In this document: positions 9,112 through 22,100 of the stretch, one piece after another | How positions within the stretch are numbered: the stretch's first letter is position 1 | Layout of the letters: each line of letters starts with the position of its first letter | Made by a program: the position numbers and the translations under genes | The notes under the pieces: generated by a model | What the model was told of the DNA's origin: nothing | Seen by the model: only the letters and a program-made list of their open reading frames with translations | Databases searched by the model: none | Assembly: GCA_026261815.1 (NCBI GenBank) | Contig: JAMPIT010000884.1 | Span: forward strand, 15,646,210 to 15,710,209 | Direction: 5' to 3' | Source: Monarcha castaneiventris obscurior | Lineage: Eukaryota > Chordata > Aves > Passeriformes > Monarchidae | DNA: 64,000 nt

Positions 9112-9258
9112 CTGTTTTGGGCATTCACTTCGGATTTCTCCGTTACTTCTCCTGAGAGATCTCCTTCTTCCTTTTGCCGCAGCCTCTCCTGCCGAGCCCG
9201 CCGGCGACGTTCTCTGGCAGCTTCTTCATCATCATCATCATTTCTCTGGTAGGACAGC
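9112..9258 (-). CDS. CALD1: CALD1 coding exon, N-terminal myosin-binding region
   Basis: The 147-bp exon starts after ...ccctgttgcag and ends AACAG before GTAAATG (donor GT at 9111-9110). It begins with the last base of a split codon and ends with two bases of the next, giving about 49 residues: LSYQRNDDDDEEAARE, then RRRRARQERLRQKEEGD, then LSGEVTEKSEVNAQN(S). This matches the segment that follows the start exon in chicken caldesmon, with small differences such as an extra Asp in the acidic run. The segment is highly charged and helical and belongs to the N-terminal myosin/tropomyosin-binding part. The split Ser codon is completed by the first base of the exon at 7465. A solo LTR ends only 24 bp inside the downstream intron, close to the donor. 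No damage is visible. Confidence 0.95.
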
Positions 9259-11957
9259 CTGCAACAGGGATAGGGAAACAAAGGTGCTATAGCATGTTGG
9301 ACAATGAAAAAAAATCACAAAAAGCAGTTTTCAAGAGCACAGTAAGCATGGCTGCAGTGGCTGCTCCACATGCTGTTTAGAAAATACGCTGTGAAATTGA
9401 GATGCATAATTTCAAACCCTGGTTTTCTTCTGCTTCTCAGAAGTGAGCTTGACTTGAAAATGTCCCAGTGAAGGCAGCAGCCACACCACACTGTCAGTTG
9501 GCTCCTAGAAAACACCAAATCTAAAAAAGCCCAGCTCTTTAGCTGAGCAAACATCCTAGTAGCCTGCACCTCGATCCTGTCAGAGCACTCACAGCAGCAT
9601 TTGGGCAGACTATTGCTCAGGCCCACATAACTGAAATGGGACTCAGCAAAGCCTCTTTCCTTTAGTGTCCTCTAAATAATCACAAGCTGAAAATGGTGAC
9701 AGTATTCTAAATTTTAAAGACTAGAAAGCAGGGAAACACAAGTATGACAACAGCTCTCGATGGTCGGTTCTGAGTGCCAAATATCTGACACCCACAAAAT
9801 TTTTGTGAGCCCAGAGCCCTGCCAGGCCAAATCACACAAGATCACTGCTGTGATGAAAGCCTACAGCTGAGAACCCATTGTATTCATCTAACCCAACAGA
9901 TGAGTACATTTAGTTTCATCCTACTTGAAAAGGAAAGCGAGACCTTACAATCCTAATAATCCTGTGTCCCATTCAAATCTTTGCTGAGGTTATTACTGTG
10001 TGAGATAAAGGGAGAGGCCTGCATTCCTCTTATCTTTTTGTGCAGGGAAAGTGAATTAGGAAGCTAACATGTGCCAGACCCAGTCAGGGTGTTCATTTAC
10101 TTTGCTTCTGGCAGTGGTCTGACCCATCATGGTTAAGAAGTCTCCCTTCCTTACACAGTCACACATTTAAGTTAGCAGTGCAGCCACGAACATAGGAAAA
10201 ACCCAGAGTTCTGCACTGAGTAAAACCACGGACAGATAATGTTTGTATTGCAAAGAATACTTTTTACATTAAAAGCAACTAAAACATTTTGATTTAGCCA
10301 TCAGTCAGACTCTTTGGGCCCAAACCTCTGCTATCACCATGTTCTGATACTCCTTTTCTCCTTTGCTGAAAGAATGGTGAAAGTACAGATTTAGCTGGGG
10401 TTCAGTTACCCCAATTTTGCTTTAAGAATTTAAAGTGTAAAACATGGCTGAGCTACTTGCCAGACCTAGAACAGCATTTTCATCCTGAATGCACCAAAGA
10501 ATTTGATTTGCTACTTTCCTCCTCTGCTTCAGGAGCTTGCAGCTTTTTTTTTAGAGAAACAGTTTGTCTCAAAGACAGTGCAAACCATGAGCAGCATGGC
10601 CATGAGGGATCACTGAGGGGGATAAGGAAGAAAGGAAAGAGACAAATTAAAAACACTAGAGGTGATGCAGGGAAGGTAAGGAAAAACACTTCCTGCCATT
10701 TGTAAGCACCCTCAAGGAGTACCAACATTTCACATTTAGGTCTAGAACAGAAAGGGTGTGAATACAATAATAAACCAATGGGGTCCTTAATTTCCACAAG
10801 AAAGAGACTCTGGGATAAAACTGCATTAGCAAACTGACCACAGACACCGCCCTCATTAGTAAGATGTTGCTGCAAGAAGCCTATGATCTTTTTAGGTCTG
10901 AAGTCCAGATGTAAGGGCACAGGAGAGGACACACTGCTCCCAGCCTGTGGCAGCCACGACTGAGTCAATGCCCAGAGTCTATAGCTCAGAATTTGTCTTG
11001 CAGTGAGACCACACAAGGGTGAAGAAGTTTATCTCACACTCTGTACCCACACAGAGCACCCCTACAAAGCAAGGAGGACAACTGCTTTTAAAAGCCTCTT
11101 TAAAATGCCTTCTTAAAACCACCAGTTGCTCAGCAAACTAAAAAAGGAAATTTAAAAATTACCCTAAGCAAAAAATTCCCACAAAATCTTATCCACTAAA
11201 CAGAAATGTACTTCCTGTCCTTGGACATTTATCAGAGATCATCTGTTAAGAAATGTTGACAATGTCTATTAGCATGATTCTAAATATATCCATTGCCTTA
11301 CTACACATCACAGCAGTTTGCTACAGCAAGTACAGCAGATTTGGGCTCCATCCATAAGAATCACCTTAAAAATTCATTTCTGTTCACCAGCAATGATTCA
11401 TCCAACATGCCCAGTAATCTGGAAACAGTCACAGGAACAACTAACTGCAGGTTTTTTAAGAGATCTGTTTCATGTTTTCCTTACTATTATGTTAACACTG
11501 CTTTCACTGGGAGTGTAAAGAGTGACCCTCATTCTCCCACTGTAACAGATCTCTGTAGCAACCCATCACGGGCAAAATGAATCTGGGAGCCCTTCAGTGC
11601 TTATCTTCCAATTGCCTATGTCTTTTGACATTCTTCAGGCTAAGAGCAAATAAACAATAAAAAGTATGTCTCCGAGATTTCAACCCTGTTTATCAGATGG
11701 AAATCTGATGATCCATGCTGGCCCATGTTGTTTCTCCACCCTTGGAGAGCAGCCCTGCTCCCCAGCACACACCCAGCAACTAAATTAAACTAAACTTAGG
11801 AGCATTTGTCACCTTCCACATAACTGTTCAAAGGCTTTGCAGGCAAGAGTCTCTCCACAATCAGCTGTTCCAGCTGTCTCAGGCAATGAGACCACAGCAC
11901 AGCATGATCTCAAAGGGGTATGCCAAGGCTGCAGATGCAACAGCTCTTGTCGAATAC
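9259..11957 (-). other. CALD1 first in-window intron, proximal part
   Basis: Upstream of the 147-bp exon. The acceptor has a pyrimidine-rich run (tttccctatccctgttgcag on the transcript strand). No repeats or exons are recognised in the remaining 2.7 kb. A 178-codon open minus frame at 10480-11016 lacks similarity to anything I know and has no splice context. Confidence 0.6.
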
Positions 11958-12536
11958 TCAGATCACAGAATATTCTCAGCTGGAAGTGATGCCTTAGGTT
12001 TTAACTTTTATATTTTTCAAATTCTGGACTGCTCAGAGTGTAACTCTGAAGTTCCTTGTAGCCTGTAATTCCTGCTCTCTCGTGCTGGGCAGACACAACA
12101 AAGCCTCTCCAGGCTTTGCCTTCAAGGACAGCCAGGCTCTTCTAGGCCCAAAATGTGTAACCCAAAGCCTCTAAGGGGGGAGCAAGCTGAGAGGAATTAC
12201 ATCATTAAACTGGGGCTTTAATTGGAGAATTAACCGTGATATGCAAATGAACCAAACCTACAAAAGTGTGAGGAACTCGTGACCTGGGGTCCATCTTGGG
12301 GTCCATTTTCGGAGGCAGCCTCTGGCTCCCCAGGGTGTACCTTGAAGGCCCTTCAAATAAATACCGACCTTTATTCCCTTACTCTTGTCTAGTCTCTGTT
12401 TCTAGGTGGCTGCAGAAGGCATCAGAAGGGACCCACAAGGATCAGCAAGTGCAACTCTCAAGTGAATGGCCCATACAGGCATCAAACCCACAACCCTGCC
12501 ATCATCAGCACCTTGCTCCAACCAACTGAGCTGATC
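11958..12536 (-). mobile_element. tRNA-Ile-derived SINE (TguSINE1-like), split by an LTR
   Basis: Read on the minus strand from about 12536, the head AGCTCAGTTGGTTGGAGC and the later GTGGGTTTGATGCC match the A and B boxes of tRNA-Ile. The tRNA-like part ends near TGTATGGGCCA. A body and a CR1-like tail follow (GATCCTTGTGGGTCCCTTC, then CAGCTGAGAATATTCTGTGATC in parts). The 438-bp LTR at 11987-12424 interrupts it near the 3' end, leaving parts 12425-12536 and 11958-11986. SINEs with a tRNA-Ile head and CR1 tail are known from zebra finch and other songbirds, which supports a passerine source. It is not a functional tRNA gene: the anticodon stem and the B box carry substitutions and it runs into the SINE body. 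Confidence 0.85.
11987..12424 (+). mobile_element. Solo LTR copy A, 438 bp, nested in the SINE
   Basis: It starts TGATGCCTTAGG and ends GAAGGCATCA, so the ends form a perfect 9-bp inverted repeat. It is flanked by GAAG on both sides (11983-11986, 12425-12428). A 4-bp duplication is typical of class I (ERV1, gammaretrovirus-like) integration. Visible LTR signals are an octamer ATGCAAAT at 12241-12248, a decayed TATA region (CCTACAAAAG) and a poly(A) signal at 12356-12361. It is antisense to CALD1. By eye about 20 differences separate it from copy B at 36976-37414. Confidence 0.92.
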
Positions 12537-15500
12537 TCAGGGAAGAAAAGATGATGACGTGGAAACCATCCTACACCTTGTTATCAAAGATATGTTCTCA
12601 GTCTAAACATCAAGCTAAAAAAAAAGGCAGTTTTTGTTGTTTGTCGTGTTACCTTCCCTATGTTTCTGACACGAGAAAATGCAGTGTAACCTCTGTGCAT
12701 TATTGGTAAGTTTTTCTAGCAAAGCTTTAGAGCTGAATCTGTCATCCTTCCCATAAAGCACAGCTCGTCTATGTGAGAGGACACTTCCCCCCACGCTGGG
12801 GAGTGATAACAAGTACCAAGTGATAACAAGTACCAAGAGATGTTCTGTCCTGTCAAGCAGGTAGGACAGAAATCCCAGACCTGCAGAACTCAACGACAAA
12901 TCTCATTATTATTTGAATAAGTCTAAAAATGTTGCCCTCAGACTGAATGGGGGGCTTCGAGTGGAAAATAAATCTGCTGGACTGGGAATACAGGAGATGT
13001 GGCCATCTGCTTTAGACCTTTTTCAGACAAATACAGCACTCTGTATTTTATACCAAACACTGAATTTATATAAAGTTATAACCCAACAAGAAACTTGGTA
13101 ATAGCTGGGATGATTATGGGGCTGAGACCATTTCATAGAATCCAGCTTCAACTGGTTCCCACTTGAAACCACAGATCAGCTCGAGCATTATCTAAGGCAC
13201 TTTGGGTTTAGAGTTCCTTGCCCAGTACTACTACATTATTATTATTGTCTGAATCATGACAGCACTGAAATTTCCTGATCAAGCTGATGGGCTTGCTATA
13301 GTAGGCAATTTTAAAAGATAGAGCAAGATTTGGTCCCCATTCTAAACAGTGTATATTCTGATTAGAGAGAAACTTTATAATTTGTAGCACAATCTGCCCT
13401 CAGTGAGTCATAAATAAAGCTGATGAGTCTAAATCCTTTTTTCATTTTTCACAGGAGTAGAAAAAACCTGCCTAATATGAGCTGGATCACCCTACTCCAT
13501 TCTAGAGAAGGCAGGGAAAAAGAACTGCTGTGGGTCTGAACCTGGACTCCATTTCAAGAGTGTCAGAAATACATTAAAAAATTCCAAACAGAACAAAAGC
13601 CTTTGAGATTTTTAAGCAGGCAGCTCATATCTGCCTCTTCTTTCCTCCATGGTTCACTCAAATGTCAGCCTGGTTTTTATACCTGCAAAATCACCTTTCA
13701 TTCTTAGCAGGGCCCTCACAACAGGGACCTCAGTCAGACACAATTGTACCTATTCAGCAAGCTCTTTCCCCCACAGCTTTGTTATCCTGAAGCTTTGAGA
13801 CATGTATTACAGATCAATTTTGTCTGTGGTCCACCCCAAAAAATGAGATCACTCATCCTGTATCAAACTGCTGCCCCTCGAACTTGCAACCTAACCCACT
13901 TCTAAGACCTCTGCCCTTTGTTATGTAAGACCACAGCAGCTGAAGTGATATCTGTCATCTTGTGTGTCTCCAAATTTTTGTCAGATGGGGGATGTCAGTA
14001 AAATGTCCTCAATGACAAACTTCACTGCCAGACTCAGTCTATAAATGTTCAATTTGTTGGCCTTCTCTGCTCTTAGAAAGTCTTTCTATTTACCCAGGCT
14101 CTTCCTGAAAGGATGGGTGGGGTGAGGATGGACTTTGTTGAAATACCCAGTGGGGAATGCTCTTTGTGTCACTGTTGACATTCAGTCACATTTTATTTAT
14201 GATTACATATGTTTTTCATCTTTTTACTGTTCACTTAATTTGTGGTATGATAGGCACGCTTCAAAACCTGAATATAAACAACTAATCAATCTTCACCTCA
14301 AAAAAAACCCCAGCCACCATAACAAGTGCACATGGTTCCACAGAGGGCTGTGCCTCTCAAGCTTTGCGTGTCAATGTCAGCTGTATTTCATTCAAGTCAT
14401 ATCTGAAAACGTGGTGAATGGTGGGGGGCAGTTGTGGGGAAAACTGTTTTTTCTAATCATCCCTCCACAATTCAATAGGAGCTGCCAGCATTCTGCTCAG
14501 ACCTGCTCAAGAAGATTCATTTTTATGAGGGAACGAGCAGAAATTCAGTCCAAAATGCTCATGCTTCAAAAAGATGTATTGAGTGAAAACAGGGGATTAT
14601 ATTGGAGACATGCAGACATGCCACCACAGTTCTCAGTCCAATGCTGTGCATGAATGCTGTTATTAACACCCATATTTTTCACATATTTCTCAATTTGACA
14701 TGCACCTTTTTTTTTCACATTGAATGCAAGAGACACAAAGGGATAAAATTAACCAATGGCTGGAAATTAAACCCAGACAAATTAAAACTGGAAATTAAGC
14801 ACATGTTTTGAACACTGAGGGTAATTATATGTACAAGAAATAATGAACATCCATCTCTTGCATCTCCACATTAAGATGGATGCCTTTTTGGAAGTTGTAC
14901 TACAAAATAATACCAATTTTTGGGTTCACTGGAGATAGCTTGGTGAAATTCCACTAACACTTAGGTATGGGAAGTTAGACTAGATTATATGGTGGCACCT
15001 GCTGGACTTAAACACAACAGCCTTCCATTTACAAAAGACACACACTTTGCATTTTGCTCACAATTTATCTCAATCTCAAGCATTTTTACTCCTTTCACCC
15101 ACCCATTCTCCACAAGTACACAGCCTGTACTTCTGAGCAGACAAATTACCCAGATATTCACACAGTTCTCATGCCAAAGCAGAGACTGATGCACCTTTCA
15201 GTGTATTATGTTCTCATTCACATCATTTTCTTTCTGTGTTTCTAATATACTTTATTCTTTTTCACAGCTCCAAAGACTTCAAAGATTTTTTTTTTTATGG
15301 GTAAACACTTATTCAATAAGTTTTCAGAGGAAAATTCTTTCTGGCATCCTTAATTTCCTACCGTACCTTTAGAAGCATTTCTTCTGCCTTAAACCTTGAT
15401 CTAAAATACCTAAAGGCTAAAACAGTGGCCATTTTAACAACACTTTTTTTGTTTCAGCTGAGAAAAACCTTTAGATCATTTACTTTGGTTAAGGACTTGG

Positions 15501-16002
15501 CTGGGAGATTGTTATTTTGTTTACATGACAAAACAGCTAAGCATGGGAAAGAAGAGGTCTTCTGAGAGGTCTTCTGAGAGGTTTGTGTACCTTTTTTTTT
15601 TAAGGTTTCTCTTTTTTTTTATTTTTTGACATTTAGGTTTTTTCATGGGTAAGGACAGAGTAGGTACACTCACCCCTCTAACAGTGTGATTCTGAAATCT
15701 AAAGTGCAAGCCATCCACATCAAAGAATGAAGTATAAGAAGAGGCATGCAAAGTAAAAACCACAAGGCAAAAGGACTCCATAGTGACAACAAAAATCCTT
15801 GGTGACTACCAAGTAATTAATGCAAAAACCATCCAGAGATTTTATTTCATTGCTGGGGATGGCGCTGAAGCCTCTAGGAAAGATCCTGGCTTCCCAAATC
15901 ACTGGTTTCTGTTGAAAATATTAAGTTTCAGTTTTGTAGATGTCCGAGATTTCCTATGCCCTCTTTTCCCTTTTTTTCTCCTCGTAACAGCACCGTTCCT
16001 TT
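12537..16002 (-). other. CALD1 intron segment
   Basis: Unique-looking AT-rich intron. The only structures seen are a 17-bp direct duplication at 12803-12836 (GTGATAACAAGTACCAA twice), a 12-bp duplication at 15554-15577, and T-rich runs around 15282-15295 and 15592-15625. A 172-codon plus-strand open frame at 14135-14653 is probably chance. Confidence 0.55.
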
Positions 16003-16116
16003 GGTTTTAGATTCAAGCCCTAAACCTGGACCTCACAGCTGGTTTTAGATTTAAGCCCTAAACCTGGACCTCACAGTTGGTTTTAGATTTAAGCCCTGAA
16101 CCTGGGCCTCACAGTT
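16003..16116. repeat. Tandem repeat, 3 copies of 38 bp
   Basis: Three head-to-tail copies begin GGTTTTAGAT at 16003, 16041 and 16079 and end CCTCACAG(C/T)T. They differ at a few positions only, so the array is young or homogenised. Flanking sequence is unique. Confidence 0.95.
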
Positions 16117-19100
16117 AGATCCAGCCTGTACCATCACAGCATCACCCTGCACAAAGGCAGAATGATTCATGCACGCGCCTATTTTTCTTTTTTTTTTCTT
16201 TTCTTTCCTCATGGCTTAAAACTGATGATCTGTTTCATAATATGAAATGCAAGCAGATTCTCCAACCACATTCGCATAGCTCTGGTAAATTGCCTCTGAG
16301 CACCTCAGCATAAATCGAGCTCAGGGCTGCAAACATGAAGGGTAAAACCCTTCTGCTACTGAAACAATGTCAAATTCGCCTCCAACATCTATTATATTTA
16401 GATAAAAGTGCTCGCTGGAAATGTACCAGGGGAAAGCACGTAATTCTCTCAATATGTGAAGCCTAATGCTCTGCAGTTCTCCTTTGTAGCAACAGACATG
16501 GCATTGACCTGTCAGTGAGCAGAGCAGAGTGTATCGAATCTGTTCTAATTCAGAAGTTCCACATGAAAAAAAAAAGAATAACTGAGCAGAACACAATTGG
16601 CTAAGTGCATTCTACCTGATAATTTTTTACTATTTTCCTTGAAGCTTGGTGGAGTTCACCCAGATCTCTGTTTCCCTGGCAGAAGTGTACAAAACAAGCT
16701 TGCTTTTCCAAACGTGAAAAAGTGGGAGCAAAACCCAATCCGTGTGCATACCACTGTGGTTAATGTGGTATTTGTTGACTCTGGAGCAAATTGCTTGCTG
16801 CCACCACCTCCAGCTTCTAGTGCTTTATTGCATATAAAATCCAAAATAATTTATGCCACAGCCTTACCCAGTAAGTAATATTTCAGGCATATGACTTGAG
16901 AATAATGGGCATCTTGCCTAGCTGAGGCATAAGGCAGGCCTTACAGGACTGGCCCTAGAATATACAATCCACAATTTCTACAAAGACAAATAAGAAATTT
17001 TCTTTCTTGTGGTTTTGGGCTGCTATATTTAATATGGCTTTCAAGGCACTTTTATACCTCAAATTGCTAGCTTACTGATTGCATCAAAAATTAAGATCTA
17101 ACTCTTCCTCTCTTATATTTCGCTGCAAATAAAACTCCAACTGACATGACCAAGAGATTTACTCAAGACGGGAGAAATTAAAAATGAAGACAGGCATCTA
17201 ATATAAAAAAGCTCCCCTTCATAGTGAAAATTGTGGTCTACCTAGAAAATATGCAAAAGACTTGAGGAATGAAACCTACATAATTTTTAACAGGCACCTT
17301 TAGGCAAATTGAAGCCTCCAATGTGTCATACTCAAGCTCCAGATTTCTGTATTTCCTCCAATTATCTTTTTAAGTCAAAATTCGTGTCATCACCTGCAAT
17401 ATCTATCAGAGATCTTTAAATGGAGGCAAGGGAGGAAAGGCAGGCATGAGGAGGATTTTTGTTAAGGGCCATCTCCTCATCCTACATGGCCATGTCAATA
17501 TGACACCGAGGTAGGAATAGGCAGGGATGGATGCTCCATCAGACATCAAATCTGGAGGAAAAGCACACAAGGAACTCTGCAGCCTTATGTGGAGGAACCT
17601 GAGCAAGGGCACAGGACTGTTCTCATGGCCAACAGCCATCTTCCTCTATATATTTTTTATATGCATGCATATATAACAGATGTGATTTCTAAGCAATGAC
17701 TACAAGAAACAGTTCCTTCTATTTAAAAATTAAAAACTCACATCACAAGCAGTATTGTGTTTTCCACTAGAGGCTGGAGGAAGAATTGTGTTGTCATTAG
17801 GAAGTGAGGGCACCACCTCAGCTAGATGAGCTAAAACCAGACTTGGAAAACATGGTGCTCAGAGCACAGACCACCTTCACCCTTGTGTACCTACAGCAGT
17901 GACAGAAACAATGGATATTTTATCAAGGTTTAACTATAGAGACAAAAGCAAGGAGTCTGGCTGGAAGGGGAATTTGCTTCTCACTCTTCTCTGTTCAATG
18001 TGCAGTTTAGCCCAGTAACTGCAGCAGGCAATGCTTTTTGAAAAAAGAATAGGGTTTTTTTTTTTTTTGATTCCAAAGCAGTACACTGCCTCCTCACAAA
18101 CTAGCAAGCAAGAACAAACTGATGATTTCAGGAAAGCACAAACTGAATCATAATAAATCATGTATGTATTCCTGACCTGGAAACCCAGCCTTCAATTTCA
18201 TCTGCTTATCTACTTTTGCCCTGGTTACGAGCTTTGAAGGCTTCTTTAATGCAGCACTCTAGGAAATAGAGAGCCTCTTAACAAACCAACACTTGCATTT
18301 CATTTCCTCCACAAAGATTAATAGGATTGCTGCATTTTAGGAGCACTGTATTTTAAAAGGAAGTGCAGCACCATGAGGATAAGGTCTCATACACACGAAG
18401 CTTCCTTAATTTCAGCCTGCCCTTGCTCCATTGAATATCATGTGAGGACAAAGACTAAGAAAGTTAACTCAGTGAATCACTGATTTGAGGAATAAAACAT
18501 TAATATCCAAATCAATCTCAGTCACACACCCTAATCCTCCATCGCCATGCCCAATCTACTCACAGTCAACTTCCAACATACATTTATTCACCATCCACCC
18601 CGACAAATCAAGAAATTTGGGAAACTGGTGATGACACAAGGCCTTGGTTTTCAAAGATGACAAATTTCTGAGCAGAACTGACAAATTTCTGAGCAGAAAT
18701 GCCTTTTGCACTCCTGCATTTTCTTCTCCTGCCTGCCAGGCTTTGTAGGGTGTAATGAAGAACCACAGGCCAGGACTCTACAGCGGGTGAGTGCTGAAGG
18801 GAAGAAAAGTCACGGCATCACATGGGTTGATATCAAGGACAACACCCACCAACAGCACTGGACCCATCCTGAAAGGAGTTTTTTCATCTATCAGTGAAAT
18901 GCTGCCCTGCCTGAGGTGGATCAGTTTGTAGGCCTTGGATGGCTTCATATCCAAAGCAGCCCTCTCTGATTTAGGACTGACCCTGAAATTCATTATGGAT
19001 TTGAACAGAGTGGGACAGAAACACTAAGTGGGGCAGGAGGGAGGAATGTGGAAGCAGGAATAGCAGGCTAGGTCTGCAGGAAGGGGCCAGGAACAAGACA

Positions 19101-22100
19101 TCTCCCTGGACTGTAGACAGGAAGAGGAGACAGCAGCAAATGGATGAGGAGCCTCCATCCCTGCAGGGCACAAGATGGGGAATGGAGGAAGGTTGATGGG
19201 GAGATGCTCGGAAAACAGGGAAAAGGGCAAGAGATCCTTCTGGGAATAGCAAGGACATTGAAAGCACCAGGACTGGGCAAGCAGCTCTGTCACCAACGTC
19301 CAGCCAGGCCCACAGGGCTGTCCAGGGCCTGGAAAACCAAAACCCTCCATGACTGGCAGAAGGGAAATGGTAACATAGCAGGTTGTGACTGCCCAGATTA
19401 CATATCACTCAGTAACTCCGGCCCAGGCTGAAGTGTTCTGTGATCTGAAACACCTACAAACAGTCAGAACCCGGTATTTTTATTGCGTGCTCCATTGAAG
19501 GTATGGGTGTTAGCATTATCCTGGGCTCTGTGAAGTGTCAAAACTGCTCTGTCTTTCCCAGGGGATTAGAGATTGTAGCTAAATGAGTATTGCTCAGAGC
19601 CAGACAGGTCCCTGAGGATGTCTGCTGAAGCTTTCAGAAATACAGCAAAGACTGTGCTGACGAACAAAGTACAAGGCATGTATTTGCACACAGGCAGTCT
19701 GGAAAAGTAATTTTACCAGATAATTATTCAGATAATAACAGAATAATCTTTTTTTATCCACTCTTCCCAGCACAAAATATGCACTAGGAGGACACCGCCT
19801 TAACATACCACAGCAGACTAAATATTGAAATAAATGCCACAAACAGGATAGCAGATGAAATGGAAGACCAGAACATGCACCAAAACAGAGCAGACTGTGA
19901 ACCCTTATGCTAACTGAAATAAACCACTTGAGGGGGGATATGGCATTACAAATACATCCAGTGCTACAACATGTGGTGAATGGGAAAAAAAATTTAATGA
20001 AAATCAGATGTCTCAACGTTTTCTGGTACCAATTCCCCACGCACACAACTCACGGATGCTGTGCAGGTGTGGATTTTGTTTCAAGGGAAATTCACTGCTG
20101 TTTGCTTTTAACGTGGGCAAGCATCTCTCTCTTTCTGAGGTGTTTAAGAAGCCTACTGTCAACAGCCAAGGTGATTAGGAGATATTTTCAGTGAGACGGC
20201 AGAGGAATTATTAGTGCAGACCCTGTCATTTGCTAACAGGATTAGGGGCAGATACATTCCATGCATCCCTGTGAAAGCTAATCCTGATGTGTCTTTCACC
20301 TTCATGAAAGGTAAAGAGCCCTTCCATAAAACAGGTCCGTACAGATCTGCAAGGTCACGTACAGCACTCTAACAGCACACTAATGTTACAACAATTTGCA
20401 GACATCGTATAACAGCTCTGTGCAAATTTAACAGCTGGAAGTTTGAAATGCAGCCATTGTAACTACACCCACATAAACACAATAAAATATCCTGGCTTTA
20501 TCCTTTCAATTAGTTTTCCCTTAGATGTGCTTGTTCTTCTCATATTGCTTCACTGTAATCCTTATTCCAGAGAAGCTGCTCGTAAGAAACTACCAAACTC
20601 AGTATTGGAGACACTGTCTGGAAAGCTGACTGAGCTCAGGAGAGCTGATTAATCACACTGCAAATACAAATCTAAAAGCCACTGTTCTTTAAAAAGGGAG
20701 GGGAAAACAGCCCTTTTCACAGAACTCTAGCATCCAACAAAAACCTCTTCCATTTCAAAGACTCACTAACAAATTATCGACAATTTACAAGCTGTTAACA
20801 GAGAGTACCCAGATAAAAATTAGGAATCTGTAGAAAATAACAATTTGCTTGCCCTAGAAGTGCCCACATCCTGGGGACTTCCAAAGGGACATAGGCAGCT
20901 GCTAAGAGGCACCTAACACAGGGAAACTGCCCTGTGGAGATATAGGGGCAGGGTAAGGGGCTTTTTTGCAATATTCAGTGTGATTTCAAATCACAGTTAT
21001 TAGGGCAACCTTTTTTTGTTCCTGCTAATAATTTCAGTTTCATTCTGGAACAGCAGCTCCACACAGGGAGCCATTCAGTCATAGCTGCTGCAATATGCTT
21101 TATGCAGGTGGGCATCAAGGCAGGAAGGACAGCAAAGAGCTGCTGTGATAAGAAAGCAATACTGCCAATGGAAACAGACTGCAAGGGCAGCCAAGAGAGG
21201 GTCTGATTCCAAAGGTGAGAGGAGACAAGCCCTGATAAGTTTCCATCACCAAGAAGCAAAGCCATCTAACAGATTCAACTGACATTTTTACAGAGAGGGT
21301 AATCAGAAGATTCATCATTAGACATACACACCCACGGATGTTGAAGCCAAGGCTTCTGGTATAATCCATTACATTCCAGAAGTGAATGCAGACCAATGGC
21401 TATTTTCCCTTTGTTATAAGACTAGTTCTTGGCACTTGTTAAATTCTTTCCATCAAAAGATCTCAACATGTTTTACAAATGTTAAGCAGTCCTTGCAACC
21501 CCTTCTGACTTCTGTGTGGTGGGTATTACTGCTATTATAATTCCAGTTTATGGAATGGAAAAACAGATATATAGATGAATCTACTACTTTTAGTCTAAAC
21601 CACAGAGCAGATACATTTCTCTTTTGGCTCCACTACTTCACACCTGCTCCAAAAACTTGTTGAAGCTACCAGGAGCTCCTCCAGCAGCTTCTAAAGGGAG
21701 TTGTTGTAGGTATGTGGACTCCTTCCTCCCAGTCCCATCTCCAACAGCTGCACTGTGCTGACTTCCATTGCTGCTCTTGACAGCATGTGAAAGCCACTGA
21801 CAGAATTATCCTGAGATGTCTTTTTCTGGTATGCTGAGTGAAGAGACACGCTCCCCTGAGCTCTCTCTGAGCAAGTGATGGCCTGTCTCTCCTCTACATT
21901 TTAAACAATGCCTTCTGTTGCTACGTATTTCCAAATTGGTAGTCTACATTTTTTAAAAAAGAGGTGTGCCTGCTGGGAAATGGGAAAGGAAGGGCCAAAA
22001 GCAAGTTTAGCCCAGGGGATCTTGTGGCCATGTCACTGAGAAAGCACCTTGGACCTTTCACAGGGGTCAGCATGGCTCAACAGAGTCTGAAGCCTTTTGG

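Noticed and set aside
10480..11016. 178-codon minus-strand open frame in the CALD1 sense direction
   Set aside because: Composition and content are not caldesmon-like, no credible acceptor/donor pair frames it, and it is near chance length.
12464..12536. tRNA-Ile-like sequence on the minus strand
   Set aside because: A and B boxes are recognisable, but the sequence is mutated and continues into a SINE body with a CR1-like tail, so it is a retroposon head and not a tRNA gene.
14135..14653. 172-codon plus-strand open frame
   Set aside because: No recognisable similarity or gene context; treated as a chance ORF.
17658..17673. Perfect 16-bp palindrome TATATGCATGCATATA
   Set aside because: It sits in an alternating AT/GC-poor stretch where such palindromes arise easily; no companion signal.
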